This document shows positions 19,755 through 28,630 of a stretch of DNA of 64,000 nt, in pieces. Position 1 is the first letter of the stretch. Each line of letters starts with the position of its first letter. Origin of the DNA: Parietichytrium sp. I65-24A (taxonomy: Eukaryota; Sar; Bigyra; Thraustochytrida; Thraustochytriidae); contig BLSF01000014.1 in assembly GCA_012862575.1 (NCBI GenBank), forward strand, positions 496,001 to 560,000, in the 5' to 3' direction. Position numbers and translations under genes: made by a program. The notes below the pieces were generated by a model, which did no database searches, was not told the DNA's origin, and saw nothing but the letters and a program-made list of their open reading frames with translations.

Positions 19755-20310
19755 CCTTCAAATTAACAGAATTCAGAAAAAGGAAATCTAGAGATAAAAT
19801 CGAAAAATTTTATTGAAAATTTATTATCTATAGAGTGATTAAAATCGAACCAACAAACAGTGGATTGCAGTTTGCCTACCTACTAGTGCAGTGCTTAGCT
19901 AACGGAAACATACGATACCGGTACTTGTTTTTATGCCCTGTATGCGTTGAGGTGGATTTCATCTTCGTCATAAATGCCGGGGAACCTGGCCAGCACAAGA
20001 GTTGCTGTAATTGAGGTCCAGAATTAACACAAGTTCAGGTCCAAATTGACACATTGCTGAAAGGGAAAGCTTCAGCAGATAGAGAAGCTTCTTTGGAGAT
20101 ATTGGCTCTGTGCGGAGCTCACAAATTGCGCTTGCTGCGACGCGAAATTTGCTAGTGGCACTTGCAATTTGCTGCGATTCAGCTGAGTTCGTCCACCATT
20201 AGTCAATGTAACGGCTCAAATCTTGGCAATGCTTCGGAGTGTGCAAGGTTGTGCAGAATTCAGGTATTCCGGCGCCACGCTTGCGCAAAAACTTGCGCCG
20301 CGAGTGGAGC
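19755..20310. other. Spacer before the membrane-protein cluster
   Basis: 556 bases, AT-rich near 19790-19850, with one TACCGGTA palindrome at 19915. No gene seen. Confidence 0.6.
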
Positions 20311-21999
20311 ATGGCCACAACGGCGGACTTGAAGTCAGGAGGGCCTGGCAATGCCGCCGTCTATAAAGGCGGAGAGCACGGAGTGCAGCACATCTATTAC
20401 ACAGAGCGAAATAAGACTATGATCGATTTTCGCGAGGATACACTCCTCAAAGCACTCCTTGGCGAAAGCTGGAATCAGTGGAGGGCGCAGAACGCGCGAC
20501 GCCTGTTCCCAATTCAGATCCTACTGCTGTCGCTTGCTTTCGCCGGGCTGTCAGCTTCTCTCGCCGTTCCAAAGTTGGAGTATCTGAGTTGGCTTGGTCT
20601 TGTCCTTTTCCCTCTCGCACCCCTCAATCTTGGAAGCTGGAACATCCATATGATGAGATTGATTGTGCGCACTTTTGACGGAGTGTTCCTAATTGCCAAT
20701 GTCATTGGGTACACCAGTATGCTTCTCCTTTTGCACGCCGGAAAGCCCGCGATTCAAGCCACCGTCGCAGGATTTGGATTGCATCTGATGGTGATTCCGT
20801 TTTACGACGCTTACCCCCCACCAATCCGCCAGCGAAGCAGACTTCTAAATCTGGTCTTTGTTTTAACGCTGGTCGTCTTGGGCTTCCATGGGTTCTTCTT
20901 CGTGGATGACGTCTCGATTCCTTTAGGGGCAGACTCTGTTTCGGCGAAGAACAGGTTGCTGGGCTTCTCAATGACTTTGACTCCGTTTCACTTGAAGAAC
21001 ATTTACGTCAGCATTTTCAACGACGCAAGAACTCTGTCCACCCTTAAAGTCCCGATCAAATGTGCACTCACCTCCAAGATGACACGCTCTGGAAAGTGCG
21101 GTGGGACAAGTGCGGTGCTTGACACGACTCACGCCCAAACTCTTTCCGCAAAAATCGCGCCAGGAGAAGAGAGCTTGTCGGCGTTAAAGAAAACCTCATT
21201 GACTCGTTTGGTATCTAGGATGGAGCCATTCAGCGTCACCTTTCGACATGATACGGTCGCTTTCAGGCTGATTGGCAAGTCTTACGCGAAAGTTTGCAAC
21301 ACTGTAGCAAAAAACCGTCCCATCTTGATCCCGGTTCTAATCTCTCACTGGCTGGGGCTCTGTTGCATGTTCCTATCAATGTTTGGAGGCTTCTCGAATG
21401 TGGGGTGGCTCGCCGGCCTCATGCTCCCCGCCGAACTCACGCTGGGAATTCCCATGCTCAGCGTGACGATCCTCAAAAGACTTGCTCGATCGTTTGGAAA
21501 TCTATTTATGCTTGGAAATGCGCTGGCCTTGGTAGGGAGCATGTTATATTTGTTCAGGGGCGTTCCGCCTGTATTTTTTGCTTTGATGTGCTCGATTTTG
21601 ACTATCATCTTCGTCACTTTCTGCGACGCGATGCACCCGAAAACGAAACGCATGCTCGTGTTTCCTCTATTCTGCTGCATGGGAGTCAGTCTCGCCGTAA
21701 CTGTTGGAATTTTTACAGACTCCTTATCTTTGACAGACTCAAGCGCAGCCAACACTATCATAGACTTTGGCAAATTTCAGCTGTCGGTATTGAGCATGAC
21801 GGTATCGTTTGCGCTCACCCTGAGCACTTTTTCAGCCAGGAACTTTTTAGCGGCTGTAATGCTTTCAGGGGAGCGGCTCATAATCCTGCAGAGTACGCTG
21901 CATCTTTCAAGCAGCGAAGAGCCATGTCCGAACCCTCCTCGCCCCAAGGGTCCCAAAGCGTCTAGATTGTGCATGGAAGAAACAGCCAGCAGCGAGTAG
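20311..21999 (+). CDS. Two-repeat 12-TM membrane protein, family member 1
   Basis: 562 residues from ATG 20311 (upstream frame starts at GTG). Family not recognised. Half 1 spans ~26-250 and half 2 ~302-530. Each half has a soluble entry segment (I-Y-Y-T-E-R ... I-D-F-R-E-D-T-L at 28-45; M-E-P-F-S-V-T-F-R-H-D-T-V at 304-316) and about six hydrophobic segments. Half 1 segments are near 65-85, 91-110, 118-140, 147-165, 177-198 and 210-235. Signature 1 is F-Y-D-A-Y-P-P-P-I-R at 164-173; signature 2 is C-D-A-M-H-P-K-T-K-R at 438-447. After the sixth segment come T-L-K-V-P-I-K (244-250) and R-L-I-I-L-Q (522-527). This is the shortest member, with almost no N-terminal domain and a ~50-residue linker. 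No signal peptide or intron. It converges on member 2, 104 bases away. Transport, channel or lipid-handling roles are all possible. Confidence 0.8.
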   Translation: MATTADLKSGGPGNAAVYKGGEHGVQHIYYTERNKTMIDFREDTLLKALLGESWNQWRAQNARRLFPIQILLLSLAFAGLSASLAVPKLEYLSWLGLVLFPLAPLNLGSWNIHMMRLIVRTFDGVFLIANVIGYTSMLLLLHAGKPAIQATVAGFGLHLMVIPFYDAYPPPIRQRSRLLNLVFVLTLVVLGFHGFFFVDDVSIPLGADSVSAKNRLLGFSMTLTPFHLKNIYVSIFNDARTLSTLKVPIKCALTSKMTRSGKCGGTSAVLDTTHAQTLSAKIAPGEESLSALKKTSLTRLVSRMEPFSVTFRHDTVAFRLIGKSYAKVCNTVAKNRPILIPVLISHWLGLCCMFLSMFGGFSNVGWLAGLMLPAELTLGIPMLSVTILKRLARSFGNLFMLGNALALVGSMLYLFRGVPPVFFALMCSILTIIFVTFCDAMHPKTKRMLVFPLFCCMGVSLAVTVGIFTDSLSLTDSSAANTIIDFGKFQLSVLSMTVSFALTLSTFSARNFLAAVMLSGERLIILQSTLHLSSSEEPCPNPPRPKGPKASRLCMEETASSE

Positions 22000-22103
22000 A
22001 TTAGCTGTTGTGATCTGTTGTGTAGTTTTGGACTTTTTTAACTTCTTCCTATCTTCTTTCTCTTCAATGCACTTTAAAATATTAAAAAATATTGCTGAAA
22101 CCA

Positions 22104-24038
22104 TCAAGAGGGCCGTAGATCTCCGGATCGTGCCCTACGGAGCTCGCTTGCAAGTCTATTTTTGTCGACTTCGCAGTAAAGTCTAGATGCTTGCTTTCCC
22201 ATCGAAAATACTCTTAACCACCCTCGCAACTCGACTAAAACCTCACAGCGCTTTGTTATTGAAATCACAAAATTTCGCACGGAAAATAAGCCCAATGTAA
22301 AAGAGAAAGACATGGCTCGGCTAAACATGGAGAGCTCCATGTTCCCAGATGGAATGTCATAGTCCTTCACATCAGTGAATCCCATGAAGGAGAAGAATAT
22401 CAGCAAGAAGAGCAAGGCTGCTGTCAAAAACATGCCTGCTGTACCAATACGTTTCGACTTTGGATGCATGGCATCAATGAAGCAGAGATTAGCTATCAAA
22501 GTAGGCGACGTGCAGACCAGTGCAAATTCACGACTTGGATGCTCTCTAAATAGCACAGCCAGCGAGAGTATTAGGCCCAACCCGTTCAACAACACGAAAA
22601 AACATCGAAACGACTCGGTGATCTTCCAAAAGATGGTCCTGCTCATCAAGGGATACGTCAAGAGCAGATATGCAGGGAGCTGAAGGCCCGCAGCCAAGCC
22701 AAATTGCCCCATGCCTTTAAACAAGGAGGCATACGCGGCTGCCACTCCAACCAATTGCAAGAGTATAAGTGTATTTGCGAGCGCTGTGTTCCGACCAATT
22801 TTTTGACACAGCCTTGCAAACGACTTTCCACAATAGAATTCGGCAAGGGTGTCAGCATGGAAGTCGACATTAAATAATTCCCATCTTGGGTAAACGAGGG
22901 TGACATGCTCGTCCTCTATCGCAGTGTTTGCCTCCCCGTCTGCACGCTCTCTGCCAGAGGACAAATTGGGTTGTGAACGAGCTGTTGATACCCAGCTGCT
23001 TATCTTCGAACACCAATTCCGTGGACTCTTTGATGCGGATTCTTTGACGGAAAGAGTCGCATGCCGCATCTTCGACTTTGCCCGCCATGCACGTATGACT
23101 GCATTCGAGTCTATCGATTTAAGTGCTACGAACACGGGTCTACTGATCCTCATGCTTCTAGCCCTTGCCTTCAGCATCGCTAGTTTTGACGATTGGAACC
23201 ATCCCGTCTGGAGATTTCTTCCGTGGAAAGCGATCAAAGTGCTCAAAAATCCGAACAGACGATTTTTCGCGGAAACAAAGTGCACCCCAACGTAAAATCT
23301 ACGATCGGCGAGGTTGGTGAGCATAAGCTCGCAAATGACAACACCAAAAAAAACGGCTAGTCCAATATTGGGCAAAATGGCTTTTCTCCGCACTTGCTGA
23401 GGGTGAGCATCGTAGAAAGCGATGGACAACATGTGTATTCCGAAAATCACAAAGCCGAACTGAAGGCTCGTATGCCCAGCGTGAAGCAAACAGAGCATTG
23501 TCGTGAAGCCAACTATGTTATAGAGAACGTAGCAAGCCTCGAAGCACTTGAGCAGCCGTTCACAGATCTCGACGTTTAGATCTTGAAAAGCTAGTGGTGA
23601 GAAGACCAAGGTGAGTGCACTAGTCCATGCAAGATAGCCATGCCTCGTGTAGAAAATCGCAAAGGCCAGACTCGAAACAAAGATTAAGAATACAAACCCG
23701 AACAAAGTCGAATATCTGCGGGTGAAACCCCACAATCGCCTTGCAAGCTCTGGTCCCCCAAGTTGGTAAGCTAGAGAACCCTTCCGAAAGCTCAGTGCGA
23801 ACGACTCGGTTTCTGCGTAATAAACATAAATGAAGTCGTCTGGAGAAGTCGAGCTCTCTAAACGCTTCAAACGCTCTAGGAGCTGCTTCCCGAGAAGCTC
23901 TCTCTCTCGGCCCTCTTGTATCGACCTCAGCACGGCGAGTTGAGACACTCTCAGCTCATAATCCTCAGCGTCTGCCCTCTCCTGTCCATCGTCCGCCACG
24001 CGCGAATCTGCCAGCCCTCCTCGCCCATTCGATATCAT
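22104..24038 (-). CDS. Two-repeat 12-TM membrane protein, family member 2
   Basis: 644 residues from ATG 24038; the longer frame begins at TTG. The N-terminal ~65 residues are charged and probably helical. Half 1 spans ~70-295 with F-Y-D-A-H-P-Q-Q-V-R-R-K at 208-219 and S-A-K-N-R-L-F-G-F at 256-264. A basic linker (~295-375) leads to half 2 (~378-605) with V-D-F-H-A-D-T-L at 391-398 and I-D-A-M-H-P-K-S-K-R at 521-530. The strand motif after half 1 is degenerate (A-M-L-K-A-R-A-R). Half 2 also departs from the usual G-G-R-L-I-T-L-Q. Divergent from member 3 across ~970 bases. Function unknown. Confidence 0.8.
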   Translation of the reverse strand: MISNGRGGLADSRVADDGQERADAEDYELRVSQLAVLRSIQEGRERELLGKQLLERLKRLESSTSPDDFIYVYYAETESFALSFRKGSLAYQLGGPELARRLWGFTRRYSTLFGFVFLIFVSSLAFAIFYTRHGYLAWTSALTLVFSPLAFQDLNVEICERLLKCFEACYVLYNIVGFTTMLCLLHAGHTSLQFGFVIFGIHMLSIAFYDAHPQQVRRKAILPNIGLAVFFGVVICELMLTNLADRRFYVGVHFVSAKNRLFGFLSTLIAFHGRNLQTGWFQSSKLAMLKARARSMRISRPVFVALKSIDSNAVIRAWRAKSKMRHATLSVKESASKSPRNWCSKISSWVSTARSQPNLSSGRERADGEANTAIEDEHVTLVYPRWELFNVDFHADTLAEFYCGKSFARLCQKIGRNTALANTLILLQLVGVAAAYASLFKGMGQFGLAAGLQLPAYLLLTYPLMSRTIFWKITESFRCFFVLLNGLGLILSLAVLFREHPSREFALVCTSPTLIANLCFIDAMHPKSKRIGTAGMFLTAALLFLLIFFSFMGFTDVKDYDIPSGNMELSMFSRAMSFSFTLGLFSVRNFVISITKRCEVLVELRGWLRVFSMGKQASRLYCEVDKNRLASELRRARSGDLRPS

Positions 24039-25003
24039 TGCTGCTCTGCCTCCGTTCGTCCTGAATGAACGTCCTGAATGAACACTTTTGGCCGGAGCCA
24101 AGCTCCATCAATTAATTACACATCGCCAACCCTCACAGGACCGCACCACCTGCCGGCATAAGGAAAAAGTGATCTCGTGTTGGCTTCTAGTCGCTCGCGC
24201 CAATGAGAACCGGTAATCGTGGTCATCGCATCGTTTTCGCACCGATGTTATTCAACATAATTCTTGCTGTTATTACGATGTTACCGTTGCGACGTGTCAC
24301 AATGGCACTACGGCACACTTTAGCATGGCACCGTGACCTCAATGCTGCTGTTGAAGTCAAAAGTGCGAGGGGTATGACCGCGGGGATCTTGGCCGCATCC
24401 AGTCATGATGTAATTCGCTCAATTCGTACTCGCATACTCAATTCGCACTGGACGATTGTTTCATAAACGCCGTCGACTGTATGGTCGGTCTCAAGCACCA
24501 AGCTCCGCCAGCCAAGCACCACATCGGGCCAGTTCCTTGGAATTTTTCATGAACATGTCCGTTGAACAGGAGCCACCCGGTGCCCGGCCCGGCCCAGCAC
24601 GCCAAGAGTACAATACCGGTACTGGTATAGGACCGGTCTCGACGACTTGTGAGTGGGGTGAGTGCGTTGTGAGGAAGCGAGAGCAAAACATCACAAAAGG
24701 ACGCTAGGTTGGCTTGGCTGAGAAGGGCAATCCAAATCCATGCCAGCACGTCCATCCAACACATCCAATGAAGACAAATGCCAGGAGGTGAGTGTTCAGT
24801 ACTCACTACCCAATCAACTTATATAACAGGAGAAAAAAAACAAAGAAAAAGAAAATGTTGAACTGCAAGTGGGATTACACAATTAAAGTTCCTGCTCGTG
24901 TTCCTACGACTCAACGGATTCACGAATCCCTGTGGATTCCAGTCGGAGGTCCTCTTGTCCGCGCAACAACTGCCTTCCGAGCAGCGCTGGTGGTGAGTAT
25001 GCA
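24039..25003. other. Spacer between divergent members 2 and 3
   Basis: 965 bases. It holds a short stretch resembling a LINE reverse transcriptase (24203-24300), a TACCGGTA palindrome at 24614 and an A-rich tract at 24830-24855. GGTGAGTAT at 24991 could be a splice donor, but I find no convincing exon for it. Confidence 0.5.
24203..24300 (+). mobile_element. Possible relic of a non-LTR (LINE) reverse transcriptase
   Basis: One frame reads G-H-R-I-V-F-A-P-M-L-F-N-I-I-L-A-V-I, close to the LINE consensus Q-G-C-V-L-A-P-x-L-F-N-I-x-x-A-x-V around the RT motif between the two catalytic aspartate blocks. No Y-x-D-D box, endonuclease, poly-A tail or target-site duplication was found nearby, so at most a short fragment survives. 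Chance resemblance is possible. Confidence 0.25.
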
Positions 25004-26905
25004 ATGCATGGCCATGACGCATGCGGAGAATGCCCCGTTGAGGAGCCTCTGCGTGCGGTAGTGGAGCAGTATGCAGCAGCTTTTTCGGCGGAGGGACTGG
25101 GCACTCTGAGTGATTGGAGTTCAGAGGCTGTGGATGCGGAGTTCGTGACTGCAAAGCTGAAGGCGCTCGAGGAGCGGGAATCCTCACAAAGGAAAGTTCA
25201 TTTATTTTACTCGGATCGGACGTGCTTCGTGTTAAATTACCGCCGGGATTCCATCGGAAGGGCGGTGGGTTTGGGTCGCTTCGCAAAAATTCTCTGGATG
25301 CTCACAAAGAAGCTGCACATTTTGTTTACGCTGATTCTGACGTTCAGCTGCTTCTGTACGGTCGCGGCACTCTTCTTCGGTGAGCTGCGCCACCTATCCT
25401 ATTTCGGTGTTGCCATCATCCCATTAATCCCTGTAGCTTTTAATGGGATGAATACCGTGTTGATCGCCAAGCTCTTGCAGTCCTTTGACGGGCTGTACTT
25501 AATCTTCAACATTTTGGGATTCGTGCTCACGAACATGTTATTGCATCGGCGTGAGCTAGGAGTCATGTTGGCTACATTCTCCTTCGGAACATATCTCTTC
25601 TTCGTCCCGTTCTATGACGCGCTGCCTCCACCGCTGAGGAATCGCTCAATCATTCCAAACACCCTCTGCTTAGTCTTGTATCTCAGCTTTGGAGCAAAGA
25701 GTTTTATGTCGGACGTGGAAGATCTCGAATTACAAATTGGAAGCCAACACACGGTGTCTGCCAGAAATCGAGGCTGGGGTTTCCTCAACACGCTATTAAT
25801 CTTTCACATAAAGAACATGTACTTGAGTCACATCCAGGGAGGGTCTGTGCTCACAACGCTGAAGGTCCCGATTCGTAGCATCGAGGTTTCGCCGGCAACT
25901 GCTCGTGTTTTACAGTGCACAAGCATGCGAAGTATTCTCGCTTCTCTTGGGTCACGGGATGAAAAGCATGGAACCCCTAAAGATCCTCTTGATGCCGCGA
26001 GCTCTTTCAACCCCCATGCTTCTAGTGAGGCCGCAAGCACTTCAACAGTGTATCCTTCTAACAATCTGCACAAGCAAGATTCTGCTCCGAAGAAGAGGAT
26101 CACAAATGTGGGAGATGTTCGCGAAACTCTATTCTACTCCGCATTTCCGATGTTTTCCGTGTCATATTCTCACGATGCAGTAGCACTCTCCATACTCGGG
26201 CCGAGGTACACAGCGCTTTGTCGCAAAGTCGCCAGGAACCGGCCTTTGAGTTTGTTCTTGGTGGCGACGCATTCGACGGGGCTTCTGTGCTTTCTTTTGT
26301 CTCTATTTCAAGATCTCGATCACCTCGGGTGGTTGACGGTCCTGGTGTTCCCGGCTGAATTGATGCTGGCCACCCCAATGCTCAGCAAAACGATTTTGCG
26401 TCAGTTGCTGGGCACCTTTGGCAACTTATTCGTGCTTTTCAACGCACTTGGTTTCATGTTCACTTTGCTTATATTGTATTCGCACCAGCCTGCAACACAG
26501 TTCGGTGCGGTCTGCGCTACGCCATCAATCATAATCATGACTTCCTTCGACGCTATGCATCCCAAGACTAAAAGAAGAGCGTTTGGGCCACTTCTTGTGG
26601 GTGCTTCAATCTTCTACGGCTTCATCATCTCCCTCTATCTTGACCTACTCGGTGCCAAGGAGACCAAGCTGACCATTGGCTCGGTGGAGATTTCCGTCTT
26701 GAGTAGAGCTATCTCATGTGCATTCACATTGTGCATTTATTCCACTAAAAACATAGTGGCCGTCTTGAGGAATTCTGGCGGCCGTCTTATTACTGTCCAG
26801 GGCAGTATGCGTATGGTGCGGGCACCTTCGCAGGTTGCTCGGCGCGCAGAGGCCTGGGAGCCCTCCAGATTTGCGCAAAAGATCGCCGAAGACGCTTCAG
26901 TTTAA
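25004..26905 (+). CDS. Two-repeat 12-TM membrane protein, family member 3
   Basis: 633 residues from ATG 25004 (the frame begins at GTG 24932). A short N-terminal domain (~1-60) has C-x-x-C and helical character. Half 1 spans ~64-292: H-L-F-Y-S-D-R-T at 66-73, F-Y-D-A-L-P-P-P-L-R-N-R at 203-214, S-A-R-N-R-G-W-G-F at 252-260 and T-L-K-V-P-I-R at 285-291. A Ser-rich linker (~295-370) follows. Half 2 spans ~374-605: F-S-V-S-Y-S-H-D-A-V at 384-393, F-D-A-M-H-P-K-T-K-R at 515-524 and G-G-R-L-I-T-V-Q at 592-599. It is closest in motif detail to members 1 and 4. No intron. The C-terminal tail is ~30 residues and basic. Function unknown. Confidence 0.8.
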   Translation: MHGHDACGECPVEEPLRAVVEQYAAAFSAEGLGTLSDWSSEAVDAEFVTAKLKALEERESSQRKVHLFYSDRTCFVLNYRRDSIGRAVGLGRFAKILWMLTKKLHILFTLILTFSCFCTVAALFFGELRHLSYFGVAIIPLIPVAFNGMNTVLIAKLLQSFDGLYLIFNILGFVLTNMLLHRRELGVMLATFSFGTYLFFVPFYDALPPPLRNRSIIPNTLCLVLYLSFGAKSFMSDVEDLELQIGSQHTVSARNRGWGFLNTLLIFHIKNMYLSHIQGGSVLTTLKVPIRSIEVSPATARVLQCTSMRSILASLGSRDEKHGTPKDPLDAASSFNPHASSEAASTSTVYPSNNLHKQDSAPKKRITNVGDVRETLFYSAFPMFSVSYSHDAVALSILGPRYTALCRKVARNRPLSLFLVATHSTGLLCFLLSLFQDLDHLGWLTVLVFPAELMLATPMLSKTILRQLLGTFGNLFVLFNALGFMFTLLILYSHQPATQFGAVCATPSIIIMTSFDAMHPKTKRRAFGPLLVGASIFYGFIISLYLDLLGAKETKLTIGSVEISVLSRAISCAFTLCIYSTKNIVAVLRNSGGRLITVQGSMRMVRAPSQVARRAEAWEPSRFAQKIAEDASV

Positions 26906-28630
26906 TTTTTTCCCCTGAACAGCGATTGTTTATAATAAAGAACAGAGAAAACATTTTTTAAATTAACAGTAAATCGCTTTGTTGATCGTATTCTGTTCAC
27001 GAAATACTTTTACCCGCTATGCCAGGGGTTACAGCTGCTCACTGTCGTTCGCCTCCGCTGTAAATAAATTATGCGAGAAGTCCATTCCCTCCTGGTAAGA
27101 ATTGCGATCTCCTTTGGCACTTCTCAAGCCGTTCGAGACTCGCACGCCGACAGTTGTGATAACGCTCGCCAATGGCCTAGCATCTAAAGTTTCTTTGCCC
27201 CAGCTTTCCAATGGTTACACCTGCGTGTGTTGATCGCGCTCCTCGCGATCGCAACTTAACGAATATATTATCGGTCCCAAGCGACTGCTCGACAAGCGCG
27301 GAGCGAAAATAGCTCGCGATTAAGCCAGGCTTCTGGCTTCTGGCTTCCATGAGTCTACGAGAAGGAAGGATGTCTGGCAGGCGGGCCGGCGGCGGGAAGC
27401 CCGTCGGAGACTTGGAGGCCATAGTCTGAAGACGAAGGCTTACACCAAAGCCAGCATTCGCTTTTTTTTTTGGGGGGGGGGGGGGGGCGTCATGTTGCTC
27501 CTATTTTTGCAGTGCACTGATAGTGCGTGTACGATGGAACGCTCTCCTCGTGGGCAAACCAAGCATCCAGCATCCAGCATCGCATCCAATGGCATTCGCA
27601 TTGGCATTGGCACTGGCACTGGCACTGCGGCGTCGCAACGGTACTATCAGAAATGCAATACACCGGGATGTCGACTATTGTCGACTACGGCAGCTTCACC
27701 ATCGCTGCAGGAACCAAGTAGGTCCCGTTCGACGGGTAACGGGTCCGGAGGTAACGGGTAACGCCTAGGGCGAGGCCACTTCAGTGGATGAGCTACCCGC
27801 AGCTGCCTAGCACCCAACAAACAAACAAACAAACGCGTTTGCAAATCGAGACTCACGAGGAGTTGCACTGCGGGAGGGAGGCAGAGAGAGAAAATCGAGG
27901 TACCGGTACTGAGTACTGCCTGTGAGTAAGCATGTTTACTTGCAAGCTCCCTTCCTCCTCCAGTCTGCCCGGCGATGGTTAGCCTGTGAAGATAGACTGG
28001 TGTTTGCTATAAATTAATCGCCGTTCTCACGCGCACGTTCGTGATATTTCGTGACTCGCATCATCATGTTTCGAGGCAGGACGTACTGCACAGGTAATTG
28101 GTATTAACAGTGAATGTGAGTCGCTGCGCTGCTTGGTCTTGGTACCGGTACTGACTTTTCCCGATTCATGTGCGATTCGAAAAGAGTTGGCTCAATAAAA
28201 GGTTGGTAGCACGGTGGAGTTGAGAGCCACTGGCAATATTGGCAGACTCAGATATGTTGGCTGGCAATTGAGCTCTCTTGAGCTCTTGAGACCCGGGGAG
28301 TCCGAAGAGTTGAACCTAGTCGGGAGAGGGCGAGTCTTGACTGACTCTGCGAGTTGGTGCGTTATCGGAGATGGTAAAGTTTAAGTGCTCTCATGGGAAC
28401 TTCCAGAGGGACCTGATTGTGAATTCTCATCCGTTTGCAGTATGAGTTGCAGTACGCACGACAAATTCACAAGGTAATAATCTCGGCAGCTAAGATTGTA
28501 CGGCTATGTTTGCCCAGCTCGACGCAACCTGTTGTGTAGTTTTCGTTTCACAACACCGACCTTGCCAAGTGCCAGGTTCCAGGTACCAGGTGCCTGACGA
28601 CTTGAGCACTCGGGAGACCGTCGAGGATGA
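26906..28630. other. Spacer between members 3 and 4
   Basis: 1.7 kb with no supported gene. It carries the T10G16 run, short GGCATT/GGCACT repeats near 27593-27627, (CAAA)n near 27817-27835, and TACCGGTA palindromes at 27901 and 28143. Confidence 0.6.
27462..27487. repeat. Homopolymer junction T10-G16
   Basis: Ten T followed directly by sixteen G. The G-run can form a quadruplex and is a likely site of sequencing or replication slippage. Confidence 0.95.

Noticed and set aside
24985-25003. Possible splice donor GGTGAGTAT upstream of family member 3
   Set aside because: No upstream exon with conserved residues could be matched to it; other members do not need an extra exon.
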